Assembly (NCBI GenBank): GCA_964036315.1 | Contig: OZ038485.1 | Location: 79,602,460 to 79,666,459 of the forward strand | Length of the DNA: 64,000 bases | Reading direction: 5' to 3' | Source: Acanthosepion esculentum | Taxonomy: Eukaryota > Mollusca > Cephalopoda > Sepiida > Sepiidae | In this document: one piece after another, positions 52,430 through 63,689 of the stretch | How the letters are laid out: each line of letters starts with the position of its first letter | How positions within the stretch are numbered: position 1 is the first letter of the stretch | Notes under the pieces: model-generated | Seen by the model: only the letters and a program-made list of their open reading frames with translations | The model's database searches: none | What the model was told of the DNA's origin: nothing | Made by a program: the position numbers and the translations under genes

Positions 52430-54400
52430 ACAACACTACAAAATGGCGTCGACAATATATCTAACCTCGTTAGGGAATCCTGAGCTTCTGGATACTTGGA
52501 TGAGAGGTCTCGCGGTGTTGACGAGAGTCAAGAAATTGAGTGACAGCAGAGATACGAGATGATTAAATGAAGTAACGTATTTATTTCTCGCATCATCTTG
52601 TGAGGCAGTAAAAGATATCTCCGTAATGGTAGAAGACGAGACGTTTGAAGAAGTGCCAACATTGTACAAACAAATGTACTTCCAAAAAAGAAACTGGTCA
52701 TAGCTGAGATAACGAAGTTTCTTGAAATAAGGCAGAACCCGGATGAAACCATTCTACTACAGAAATTTTACGTAAATGTCATTTTTGCGACAAAGTTTAT
52801 GAGATGAATAAGTGTAAATTCCAGGATTTTGGAAAGATGTGTTTGAAGTGCAAGAAGAAAAAACATTTCCAGTCAGTATGCAATTTTAAACTTAATAAAA
52901 TGAGCAAGGAATATTGGAGAAAATTTAGCAGGGAAGGTACCACTTGGGCTTCTCTAATCGTGGCCACACGCAAAATCAATGGAGATCTAAGGATCTGTGG
53001 TGACTACATAGTTGGTGTAAATCACCAGATATTGCTAAATACTGAAACGGTCTGTCACGAGTATGCAGGCAGAATTTGCGTATAATCAGATTAAAATTGG
53101 CGACCATTTTCAAGAAGTCATCACGATAAATTCTGATAGGTTTTCCGAGGTGGACTCGTGTTCCGTTTTGAATTATAAAATCCAATCACATATACCAAAA
53201 GGCTATTCAGAAAGTTTTGGATGTAGTAAAAAACATCATTGTCTATCAGGACTATAGGTACTGGCGCTCGTACTGAGAAGGAGCTATGGAATAAAACAGA
53301 ACAGGTTCTGAGCAGATTGAGTAATGCAGGCGTGACAATCGGGATAAGTGTAAATTTAATTGCGTGAAATTTTCATACTTAGGGTATCACATATCTAAGG
53401 ATGAGATCTCGCCAGTTGATAGACTTATTAGCAAAATATCAGAAATAAGTACACCAAAAAAATAAGAGAGAGAAGCTTTCTTGGGTTTGACTAACTTCTA
53501 TAATAAATATATACCTCGATATAATGACATGGTTGTACATTTTGCGAACTTGAGATAGAAGAATAATGAATTTCAATGAACTGGCCTTCAAAAAGTTAAA
53601 AGAAGCACTTAGAAACAAGCCAGTAGTTCCCGACTAAAGGACTCACACTAACTACTGATGTTAGAGAATGTACCATAGGCGGCTATCTTATTACAAGACG
53701 GGCATCCTATTGTGTATTTGTCCAGAAAGTTGACGCTAGCGGAAACGAATTATTCTAATATTGAAAAAGAAGCACTGGCAATTCTCTGGGGTAGTGAAAG
53801 GACGTGCGATTTGATATTGGGTAAGAAATTTCTACTAATGTTGGACCACAAAGCCCTTAGAGTTAATTTTCAACCCGAGGAAAGAGTTGCCTAAAGTCGT
53901 TCAGAACTTTGAGGTGGACGATTAAGCTTATCGCATTCGATTTCGACATTACGTATAGTACACGAAATGCTATTTCACACGTAGACGTGTTTTTATGATT
54001 GAACTTTAATACCTAGAATGTTGAAAGAAAGGATAGTTGTGAGGACATCATTTTTAACTGGATAGAGACAGGAGTGTATCTTTCAAGCGGCTCAAGTTTG
54101 AATCCGAACAGGATTCTCTATTAAAAAGAGTACTGAATAGAATACGGAGTAATATATGGAGTAATTGCTCTATGTCGGAAAGTCATTTTAAAGAAGCAAG
54201 GCACAGATTGACAATTGAAAGAGTCATGTAGTGGAGATTTTATTGTACCACCGAAGTCGTTAAGAAAAGATTAAAACAGTACACATCAACATACATGGTA
54301 GTGTATTGAACACACTACTAAGGTTAAAACTAGAAGCATTGTGGCTGAAGTATAGAAAGAACTTTAAGCAAGCCAAGATTCATCCATGGCCAAATCGACC
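52430..54400 (+). mobile_element. Gypsy-type LTR retrotransposon relic (gag knuckle, RT, RNase H)
   Basis: Begins with ATG at 52443 (MASTIYLTSLGNPELLDTWM). HFCDKVYEMNKCKFQDFGKM then CLKCKKKKHFQSVC near 52780-52885 are knuckle-like. IVATRKINGDLRICGDYIVG near 52955-53015 is the RT entry; VDRLISKISEI, GLTNFYNKYIPRY and YLSRKLTLAETNYSNIEKEA (53715-53775, RNase H) then KFLLMLDHKALRVNF follow. A large deletion removes the catalytic palm. No LTRs found; its 5' side abuts the LINE 3' end. Confidence 0.82.
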
Positions 54401-54890
54401 GTTATCTGGTCCTCACAATGTTGGTGCGGTTATTTATTAAACTGGGATTACAGTTTTTTTTTCTTATTTAAAGATTTATATTTGGCATTTAAAATAAAAG
54501 GTATTTCTATATATAGGTACAAATATTTTAGAGTTGTGGATATTATTTATTTTATTTTTTTATATTAAGAATAAAGGGAGATTATTTGTTCTTTAAAAAA
54601 ACGTAATTTACATTAAAAATGAATCTGGAATAACGTAATTAAGCCAATATTTATTTTATGTCTACAGGTAACCATCAATTCATTTCTCTTGTGTAAAAGG
54701 CTAGGGTTATTTAAGTGTTTTAAGTGTTTCTAATTTTACAACAAGATATAAGTTATATCTGTTTCCTTTTACGATATAAAATTTGGCTCTTGCTATAATA
54801 TCATGAATGATAAAATGTGTATTACCTTCATTCTTTAATTGGCATTCTTGAATTTAACATCTTTAACGGAATGTATGCGAGCTTGTTATA
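54401..54890. other. AT-rich sequence, no recognised features
   Basis: A 60-codon ORF at 54386-54568 is rich in I, Y and F from base composition. Confidence 0.5.
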
Positions 54891-54894
54891 CAAT

Positions 54895-56290
54895 ATTGCC
54901 AGCCAAATATTAATCGTTTAAGGGACAGATAATTTGTTTTCGGTAGTGGCATGTATTTTTAAAAAGATTAACGTTGTCTTTGTTGGAAATATACATGTTT
55001 AATCTAATGTTGTTCTGTTGGGATAGAGACTTATCTATGCTATTAACGCAACTATAGCTGATCTGAGGATTATTTTTTTAAATAGTTGTTGGTGAATGGT
55101 TAAAGTACTTATGAATTAAGTTTAGGGAGATTCTTCCGATATTCGTTTGAACATTATGATTAAAAGGTGGATTACACCATATGCTGCGACGCTTACGATG
55201 TTTCTGTTTAGTTTTACCTTCTATGTTTGTTTTTTTCTAAATTTACTTTACGGTTGCTTAGATCTAAAGCCTTTATACATTTAATTTTATATTATCAAAT
55301 ATTTCATCATTGCTGGAGTTTGTAGATAGCCTATCCTGGACTGATTTATGTAAATCATCTAGAGTTTGATTCTTTACTGACGTATCAGTGGTTATATAGA
55401 TCTTTGGTATATGGGTTGTAATAACCATTATTCAAGCCTAAGGTCACACCGAGAAAGTTGATCACTTTAACATTGGTGGTTGTTGTAATATTTAGTTCGT
55501 GATCTTTAAAAAATTTTATCATTTCCTTCCTCAATCAGTCTATATTTCGTGGACTTGTTTTGCGGAGGAGAATTACCCCGTCATCTCTATAGAGTTTAAT
55601 AACGTCAATGTTGAAAATAGATCTTAGTCGTCATAATAAGATTTCAAAGATTTCACATACCTGTGCTGAATCAAATGCTCTCATAGTAATATTAAATTCT
55701 GGGCTACTCATTGTGGTCCACAGATAACCATTATGGAATAATATTGATTTTTGTGCCTGTTTATGATATTTATTTCGCGATCGCTAATAGGACAGTTACT
55801 TTTTGCTAAGTTTATAGCAGATATTAACTGATTCTCGGTGATAGACGGGTAAAATCCCATTCATTCTTCCTTTGTATATTAGTAACCCATTCTATGGCTT
55901 CTGCTGTTTTATGCCACTGGTTAAATCCTAGAGCATTGTTGATGTATTGGCATGCTCTTTCAAGGATGTATTTTGCTGATTTTACCAATATTATTTTTAT
56001 TTGGGTTGAGTAGTTAATATTGAGGGCTGTTTAGGAGATTTGCCTTGTTGTCTTTAACTATGATGAACGCTTGTTGTTTGTGGAATTTGTGGATCCGATC
56101 ATCAATTTTTAGATCAGTGGCTATTTCCTTGGCTTCCGTCTTGATGTTATTTTTCCGGTTGTTGTATGCCTTTAAAAAAAAACTTTTAACTTCCCTGTAG
56201 TTTATTGTTCCATAGATTTTCCCATTTTTTATATGCAAATGTGTTTTATAATTCATTATTTTTATAAACATGTCATCTGAAGCGAATAGA
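54895..56290 (-). mobile_element. Reverse transcriptase-like relic with YRDDG core
   Basis: Minus frames: MNYKTHLHIKNGKIYGTINY near 56250-56190, KFHKQQAFIIVKDNKANLLN near 56080-56040, NIGKISKYILERACQYINNA and LGFNQWHKTAEAIEWVTNIQ near 55990-55870, then VIKLYRDDGVILLRKTSPRN near 55600-55555, EMIKFFKDHELNITTTTNVK near 55530-55480, VINFLGVTLGLNNGYYNPYT, and RKNLPKLNS near 55135. This resembles RT proteins from repetitive families of cnidarians, fish and molluscs, remembered only in outline. It is not of the LINE or Gypsy type present elsewhere here. The same family may carry a GIY-YIG tail. Confidence 0.65.
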
Positions 56291-56318
56291 AAAGCGGAAA
56301 ACGGTGAATTTAACAGTA

Positions 56319-56341
56319 GCACACACACACACACACACACG

Positions 56342-56400
<59 letters not shown>
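56319..56400. repeat. (CA)n(TA)n compound microsatellite
   Basis: CA 56319-56365 with one G, TA 56366-56400. Confidence 0.97.
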
Positions 56401-56402
<2 letters not shown>

Positions 56403-56489
56403 CACATTTAATGCTGGTCTTAATAAAACAGTGCTTGATGTAATACAACAGATGTAGTATGAATATATTATTAAATATACATATCTCCC

Positions 56490-56762
56490 AACGATGGCAT
56501 GGCTCGGAGGTTTATGCACAACGCAATCTTTATAAGCAGACCGTTACGTAATTTAATAATGAAAAATAATATTCGCAACTCTAAAATATTTGATATATAC
56601 ACAAATCCCGTTAATTTAAATGCAAAATACAATTTTCAGAATTATAAACTATAATTTTGACAACATTGTGATAAGCAGATAATTTAAATTACGTAACGGT
56701 CAATCTATACCCAGCACCTGAAAATTGCGTTGTGTATGACACTCCACGTCGTGCTATCGGTG
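56490..56762. mobile_element. Fold-back element (MITE-like)
   Basis: The left arm 56492-56560 and the right arm 56680-56760 are imperfect inverted copies. Shared parts include CACAACGCAAT (56517-56527; 56724-56734 inverted) and ACCGTTACGTAATTTA (56540-56555; 56685-56700 inverted), with CGAT.GCA at the outer tips. An AT-rich centre of about 120 bases has no coding sense. Target duplications are unclear. Confidence 0.7.
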
Positions 56763-56939
56763 AAGTACAATATGTATATTTATTAGTATATACTTTATAG
56801 CTTTTTGTTATATTACATCGATCACTGTTTTATTAACACCAGCACTGTATGTGCGATCTAATAGTGTTGTGGAGTCTGCCCTCTAAAGAGTTTATGATAG
56901 ACTTTTCCGCCTACTATAAAATTAGAATTCGGAGAACAG

Positions 56940-57346
56940 TACCAAACTTTTCACTACTGTCGAACTCTCTGCCTCGAGCAGAGAGGAACCCGGACGAGCC
57001 TTTGTCGAAGGGCAAAGTTTTGTCCGGGGAGGGAGACAGGCGCTGAACCCGTTTATGCGGGTTCTAATGGAATATTTTTGGCTGAGCCTAAGCTCTCGGA
57101 GAACCAACGGTAACCTCGGCCTTATGCCACATACATCCCTCGTCCGGGGTGAGCGACAGACCCTGAACCCGTTTAGGCTCGGAGAACCCACGGTAAGCTC
57201 GGCCTTGTGCCACATACATCCCTCGCGTGGGGGGGGGGGGCTGTTAAATATTAACAGTGATAGAATAGTGTACTAGTTCATTCGCTACTTTTACTAGTCG
57301 TGTAATACTCTTCTGGTGTACTTAACTATTTACTTGGTCACAACAT
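56940..57346 (+). mobile_element. 5' LTR of a Gypsy-type element, with an internal duplication
   Basis: Ends near CAACA at 57345 and is followed by TTGGCGATGAAGG at 57348-57360, a primer-binding-site-like sequence. It shares ordered blocks with the minus-strand LTR fragment at 28520-28870. A stretch of roughly 100 bases (CTGAACCCGTTTA ... CGGCCTTATGCCACATACATC) is present twice, at 57044-57145 and 57160-57222. A run of 12 G at 57229-57240 may be unreliable in length. The left border is uncertain. Confidence 0.7.
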
Positions 57347-57741
57347 CTTGGCGATGAAGGATTCGAAGAAACGGACTTCACGTTAAATCATAAATTTTTT
57401 TGACAGTGTCTACAACAGTGGTGAAGACAGGAATTCTAATCCAACTCTACGACAAAAGGGTATCCAGTGTTAATTACAACACTGACAGTGAAAAAAAAGA
57501 AACTCTTCAAAAGAGGATTTCTACAAGTTTAATTCAGTGTTTGAGAAGGAGGTTGGTGAATCTTGTTATTTTTTCCATTCCAACAAGAGAGTGAAAGACA
57601 TTATTGTTTCGCTAATAGGGTAAAGTAAAAATTTACCCCCTCTCCTCCTTTTAAATTTTTCTGTAACAGACTTATTTAAGAGGGCAAAGAGAAACAAATT
57701 CCCCCCTCTCATATCTTAATTTTATGTGCCACCGCAGTAAA

Positions 57742-59150
57742 ATGGACGAATTTGAAAGTGTAATGCTGGAGTTGTTGAAATGTCAACAGGAACAACTGCT
57801 GTTGGAACAGAAATATCAAGAAAGGCAGAAACATCAACAGGAACGGAAACTACTGTTGGGACAAAAATACGAAGAAAGTCATGAGTAATTCCAACGGGAA
57901 CAAGGAGAATATCAGAATAAATGATAGTAATTGCACCTAGAAATTCAGGGTAGACAACAGAAACTGGGAGAAATGCTCCTTCAAAAACAGAATGGGAAAA
58001 GGCACTTGTATATAACAAAATGAGGACACCGATAACGCGTTCTCTCAAAACGCTATATGGAGGGCTATTGAAAACTTCACGTTTGCACCTGAAGAAGAAA
58101 TTACATTCGTTTCGTAATTTAAACGTTACGAGGACTTATACAATATGGATTGTGCAAATTGGGCTGACCATAAGAAATTTCGCCTCCTCCTCACGAAATT
58201 AGGCACGGCAGAATATACTAGGTTTGTTAAATATATTTTGCCTAAGAAAACCAGCGACTTGAAATTTAAAGAGGCAGTTCAAGTATTAACAGAACTCTTC
58301 AGTCCGAAAACAACACTGTTCCACAAGCGTTTGGAAATGCATGAATCTCACCCACAAAGAAGACGAAGATTATACTACTTTCGCGAGCGTAGTCAATAAG
58401 CATTGCAATGACTTCAAATTGTCAGAGTTAAGCGCCAATAATTTTAAATGCTTGATTTTGGTCCAGGGCTTGGTTTCAGTGAAAGACGATGAAATACGTC
58501 GTTGGGTACTCAACCCGACGTTACTTTACAGCAAGTTGCCGAAGATTGTCAACGTTTTGTGAGTGTCAGAGAGGATTCGAAAAACATCGAACAGAGTGGT
58601 GTTGCTCACATTAAAAAAAATACACCAAAGAAAACTTTAAAAAATACCCCAACTAAAAAAGAATAAAGTTACTTTGCCTTCAAGACCATGTTTCGGTTGT
58701 GGTCATTTACATTGGTATAGTGGTTGTCCTTTAAATCATAAAATGTTTTAATTGCGATAAATTGTGACACTGCAGGATTAAGAACAAGAAAAAAAAAGTT
58801 TTGTAAAAATTACCAAGTCTGATGAACCAGAAAGTCGTGATATCAGGAAATATATTGAAGTGCAAATATTTAACAAAAATATAAGGTTACAGTTTGATTC
58901 GGGTCAGACTTATCTATAATTAATAATCAAACATGAAAAAAAACTGAGTAAGCCGACTTTGTTAGGAACGGACCGAAGAGCTAAAAGTGTAACTGGCGAC
59001 CCTATTAAGTTTATGGGGGAACTTATAATGAACGTGTCATTCAAAGGTAAAACTTTTAAAACTAAAGGTGTATATTATGAAGAATACGAGTAATTTGTTC
59101 GGGACTGATTGGTTAGAACAGTTTCATTTTGTTTACTGATGGGGAAATCT
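57742..59150 (+). pseudogene. Gypsy-type gag and protease, frameshifted
   Basis: ATG at 57742 (MDEFESVMLELLKCQQEQLL, glutamine-rich coiled start). APEEEITFVS and FKRYEDLYNMDCANWADHKK near 58095-58170, FRLLLTKLGTAEYTRFVKYI, DLKFKEAVQVLTELF, then frame change to EDEDYTTFASVVNKHCNDFK and KCLILVQGLVSVKDDEIRR (58350-58500) are the standard gag capsid blocks. Zinc-knuckle remains (CFGCGHLHWYSGCP-like) near 58690-58730. LQFDSGS near 58890 is the protease D-T/S-G core, and NLFGTDWLEQF near 59095-59125 its distal block. No RT follows. Confidence 0.82.
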
Positions 59151-59913
59151 GATCTAGGGAAGAAGTTGTACACATTGAATCTGGGTCATCAGAAGACAAT
59201 AAAAATGGTATAAATAATTTTTATCGATGGAAGATTGAAATAGAGCTGAGTAAGCTAGAAGGAACTTTGGAATTCACATGATTTTGGTTGAAGCAGCCAG
59301 AACCCCATGATAATCGCGTGGGAAGTAGCAGGGTCGAGGGTCTGCTTTCTGAATCAAATAAATCACAACGTGGGCAGGAAGCAGGATTAAACCAGCGGAC
59401 CGGTCGAATAATCTACGGATGCTCAGGGTACCTATGGCCACTCCCTTAAGTTCGGATAGGACCGAGTAGACACCTCAACCCAGAGAGTAAGACACCGGAG
59501 GTTGAGGGGCTGGGGCGAAAGTGTTAGTATAGATCCGTGAGAATTGCCACGGCCCATCCGAAAGAGGAGAGAAGGTTGGATTTTTTTTTGTCCAGTCGGG
59601 ACCTAGTAAGACCAGAAAGGACTCTAGTCTTCGGACTATATTGGTCTGAAAGGGACATAAGGAGGAAGAGAGATGGAAGCAAAAGAAGGAGGAAAAAGAA
59701 ACAAAACACGGCTCGGCGGACCTCAGGTAAGTCATTTTTTGGTTTCCTTTGTTCGCTCATTGCACTTAAACCTGCCAGTAATATTGTTGATCTTGTTTTG
59801 ACTTTGTCGACTTTGTACGCAGTTGAAGCGCCATCATCGTGTTAAATATTTTTCCTTTCGTTCTGTCGTCGGGCTCTCTTCTCGTGAGGAAGTGGTAGTG
59901 ACAAGACGCTAGG
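59151..59913 (+). other. Junction and probable 5' LTR/leader of the second Gypsy element
   Basis: 59280-59880 changes composition and reads into the gag start. GGTAGTGACAAG near 59893 could be a primer-binding site. No second LTR is inside the window to confirm borders. Overlapping ORFs on both strands here look accidental. Confidence 0.4.
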
Positions 59914-61138
59914 ATGGGCGTAGCAGGTTCAGACGCCACAGATGACCTTGGGGACGTGAGAGTCCTCGAAATATTGATGGGTTTCAGGAGGCAGATAGGT
60001 AGCATGAAGCTACCTACTTATAAAGAAAACTCTGCGGACCTTCACGAATGGATTCTGTCCATTCAGAAGAAGCAGTTGATCTATGGCTTCTCGAACCAAG
60101 AAATGGCGCTCCTAGCTTAAGACGCGGTAGCGGGGCAGGTGTCCAAGTTCATAGGGGGTGGTACAAAGAAAACCCAGCCCTGACGTGGACCGAGCTTAAA
60201 TCCGCTCTGGTCCGACAATATGCAAATGAGCGTACGGCCATTGAAGCTGTCGGGAAATTATTCCGGCTGCAGCAACAAGAAGGAGAGACTAATGAGGAAT
60301 TGGGTAAAAGAATCGCGGGGCTAGGGGCCTTAGCTTTTCCGGAGTTGGCGACTCGGGACAGTGGTCCTATTCAGGCATTGTTAGCCAATGTGTATGTGGA
60401 CGCGCTGAGTGACAGGGACCTGAAGTGCGATGTTCTGAAAGTGGGGCGGTCAGCCTGGCCGCAGCCATAGAGGCGGCTCGGATCAGCGAACGACTCTGGG
60501 AAAGAATAAGAGTGTGTGTAGGTAGAAACTCCGGGGGTGGGGGTAAAGTGATGAAAAAGAAGGACCGGGAGAGGATCCAGACACGGGACCCGAAATAAGA
60601 GGAGGAAGAGGACTGGAAGGCTGAGGCAGTTCCCAATAGAAGATCCTGGGATCTGCGTTATGGGTTTCAAAGACCACACCGGTCCGATATGGGTTGGTGT
60701 GCTGGACTTGCAAGTATGGGGGATGCATCGGGCTCGCGACTGTCCGACAAACTATGGAGGCGACCCAAGGTCTTTGGGGCCGGACTGCACGACTTGTGGC
60801 GAGTTCGGGCACAAGGCTAGCTGATGTACAGCAGAGGGAGACCGTAAACTGGGGATAAAGCGAGTTAATACGCTGGTGTCCCGTACAGAGAAGAAAAAGT
60901 GTCCGGGAAACGCCGATGCGTCACCCGTGAAAAAGTAAGAGGCAGAGTAGCCCCAGTGCAAGTAAGACCTCTGAGATGTTGGACATGTGGTGTGGTCGGG
61001 CACTTTTCGGCCAGTTTTAAGGAGCGAAGGTGTTGGCGCTGTGGAGGAGCGAGTCACCTGAGACGAATATGTCCTCTCAGGAGAAAGATAGACCACACCA
61101 AACGGAACAACCCTAACTCGAATGGAGGGGAGAAATGA
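59914..61138 (+). pseudogene. Gypsy gag with two zinc knuckles
   Basis: MGVAGSDATDDLGDVRVLEI then SMKLPTYKENSADLHEWILS; a frameshift near 60110; GWYKENPALTWTELKSALVR, QYANERTAIEAVGKLFRLQQ and EGETNEELGKRIAGLG (capsid-like gag core, 60160-60330). Knuckles at 60980-61070: CWTCGVVGHFSASF, where the last cysteine is phenylalanine, and CWRCGGASHLRRIC, complete. Confidence 0.85.
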
Positions 61139-61339
61139 GTTGATAGTCCGAGAAAAGAGAGTCATCCGAGCTCTACCCCACCCGGGAGGGCCCCTAGACA
61201 GAAACTGGACCCCTAGAAAAAGGTGAACTCCTGTCAGCGACTCTCACGCCTCGGTTGTCGAGAAAGCGGGAGGAAGGGAGAGAACACACGGGAAGGAGCA
61301 AGGCTCAGGTATACCGGTTGCTGAAGGAAGCGCCAGACT

Positions 61340-61800
61340 TCACTTGCAATGTTTTGCTGGGAAACAAGAAGGTGAAGGCCCTTGTCGATACAGGAGCTTC
61401 AGTGTGACTGGTTAGCTCCAAGGTTTTTAGACAGTTGGGACTGAAAACGAAGCTTAGTCCCGTCGATCTACTAAGTCCGGCTGATAGTAGCAGGATGAGG
61501 ATAGAGGGTATGACGTGGCTACCTTTCCAGTTGGCAAGAACCAGGGGTAAACTTAAGGTTTATGCGGCACCTGACTTGTGCAGTGAGCTAATTTTGGGGA
61601 GTGACTGGCTTAGACAGAATAAGGCACAGATCCGTTTTGACCCCGCCACTCTAACATTGGACGGGGTAGGGATACTGTTAGGAGAGGATAATTATGAACA
61701 ATTGCTAGTGGTGGTCCAGACAGATATAAAGCGTCACGTATCTACTGTATCTGGGAAGGGCAAGATTATAACTGAAAAAGTACTGAACAGTGACCTGTAA
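61340..61800 (+). pseudogene. Gypsy protease
   Basis: NVLLGNKKVKALVDTGAS at 61348-61403 has the aspartyl protease D-T-G, directly followed by a stop (TGA at 61405-61407). The frame then continues KVFRQLGLKTKLSPV, and ELILGSDWLRQNKAQIRFDP at 61588-61645 is the typical distal ILG.DWL block. Confidence 0.87.
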
Positions 61801-62199
61801 AAGTGGTCCCGACTGATAGGTATGATAATAGTGAAGGGGAAATAACCCTGTGTGATTCGTTGGTGAAGAGGTCGGGGACCGTTCCCTTACTGTTAACCAA
61901 TACTGCCAAATAAACTATTAAAATAAAGCAGGGAGAGGAGCTGGCTAGGCGTGCCCAGTGAGAGAATTCAAACAGGTGAGAGTATGAAATGAGAATAGGC
62001 CTGGGAATAAGACAGGTAGAGATGAAATAAGGGATGAAGCTATAACAGCTCCTGAGCGTTATAGGAGGAAATTGAGGGGATTGCTGAACAGTTATCGGGA
62101 GGTAATAGCCATTACTGATAAGGAACTGGGACAGACGGAGACAGTTGAAATGAAGATAAACACAGGTAATCACCCAACTATAGGACCCCAATCTACAAA

Positions 62200-62930
62200 A
62201 GAATATTAGTAAAGGACGCAGTGAATGAATTGAGGGAATCAGGGATAATCGAAAGATCCAAATCTCCCATTAGTGAGTGTTGAAAAGAAGGATGAAGGGC
62301 ATAGGTTTTGTGTGGATTTTCGTCAACTAAATGAAATTATGAAACCGCTGGCAGTGCTCCTCTTCTTGATTGATGATATTCTAGCTCTTTTAGGTAAGTC
62401 TAAATGTTTTTCCACCTTGGATTTGAGGTCGGGATATTGGCAGGTAGCACTTAGCAAAAATGATAACAAAAAGACCACTTTTACCTGCCACATTGGTCTC
62501 TTCAATTTTAGTGTTATGCCGTTTGGGTTTGTGCTAATGTCCATCTTATTGAATGGCACTGAAGCATTTGCCATGGCGTATCTAGATGACATCATGGTGC
62601 TTTCAAAATCACCGAAGGAGCATTTTGAACATCTGCAGAAGTTGTTCGATAGGTTAATAGAACATGGATTGAAGTTAAAATTATCAAAGTGTCCGTTTAT
62701 GAAAGAAGAGTACTTAGGAATTTATCATAAACAAAGAAGGAATAAAAACGGATTTAGACAAAGTAGAGGTTATAAGAGCCATGCCTGCACAGAAGACCGT
62801 AAGAGAGATTAGGGGATTTATTGGAGCCATCGGATATTACCGGAGGTTCATACCAGCATTTAGTCGGCTAGCAGGCTCTCTAATAGCTCTAAGAAGCATG
62901 CTAGGTTTAAGTGGACCGAGGATTGTCAGC
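62200..62930 (+). pseudogene. Gypsy reverse transcriptase
   Basis: Entry SVEKKDEGHRFCVDFRQLNE; FSTLDLRSGYWQVALSKNDN carries the palm block A aspartate; FNFSVMPFGF, then a short deletion of the usual N-A-P-A-T-F-Q block; AYLDDIMVLSKSPKEHFEHL carries the Y-L-D-D core at about 62578-62590. LKLKLSKCPFMKEEYLG follows, a frameshift near 62720, and IRGFIGAIGYYRRFIPAFSR near 62805-62865, the end of the connection. Confidence 0.9.
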
Positions 62931-62934
62931 GTGC

Positions 62935-63420
62935 ATTCGAGACTCTAAAGGACCAGCTGACAGCTGTACCCCTGTTGGCCTACCCAAACCTGAGTAAGCC
63001 CATGGTGCTGTACACCGGTGCTAGCGAAATGCATCGGGGCGGTTCTGATACACCCATGTCCCGATAAGGATGGACCAGTACCGGGTGTGCCTGAGGAAGT
63101 GCCGATCTATTTTCTGTCTCATCCGCTCTCCGAGACTCTGCAAAGGTAGCCAGTAATAGAAAAAGAGGCGTTCACCATTCTGTATGCTGTGCAGAAAGTA
63201 GATTATTATTTGAGTGGATCTATCTTTACCATTAAAACAGACCACCAACCCCTCAAATATTTGTTAGAGGCGGAGTGGACGAATAAGAAGATACAACAGT
63301 GGGCATTGAAGTTAAGTGGGTATAACTGCAGAATAGAATATTTGGCAGGGAAGGATAATACCTGTGCTGACATGTTATCGAGAATTCCGAGACAATTAGA
63401 GACTGAATCTGTCAGGTTGG
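62935..63420 (+). pseudogene. Gypsy RNase H
   Basis: LLAYPNLSKPMVLYTGASEM (the first catalytic aspartate position reads T-G-A-S, normally T-D-A-S), then PVIEKEAFTILYAVQKVDYY with the catalytic glutamate, and FTIKTDHQPLKYLLEAEWTN with the T-D-H-Q. It ends YLAGKDNTCADMLSRIP, the conserved N..AD.LSR. Confidence 0.88.
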
Positions 63421-63689
63421 AGCCGGGTGTGGATGATAAAGCATTTCAAATTAATGTGATCAATTCACAGGCGTTGAAGGAGAGACTTGTTTGGGAAGAT
63501 CAGGAAACGAGTGAAACGGGGATTGTTAGCGACCCCCACTGGAGAGATATTATTAGGAAAGACCAAGAGGATAGCGAGATAGCAACTATCAGGTCCAGGG
63601 TAGAGGCAGAGCGTACCTCCAAATATATGGTGCACGATGGAATGTTGTATTACTTTTTAGGAAGAGATGAGGAAGTAAGTTTAAAAAAT

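Noticed and set aside
57722..58048. 108-codon minus-strand ORF
   Set aside because: Shadow of the glutamine-rich Gypsy gag start on the plus strand.
59475..61165. Several long minus-strand ORFs
   Set aside because: Shadows of the plus-strand LTR/gag region; no family resemblance in their own frames.
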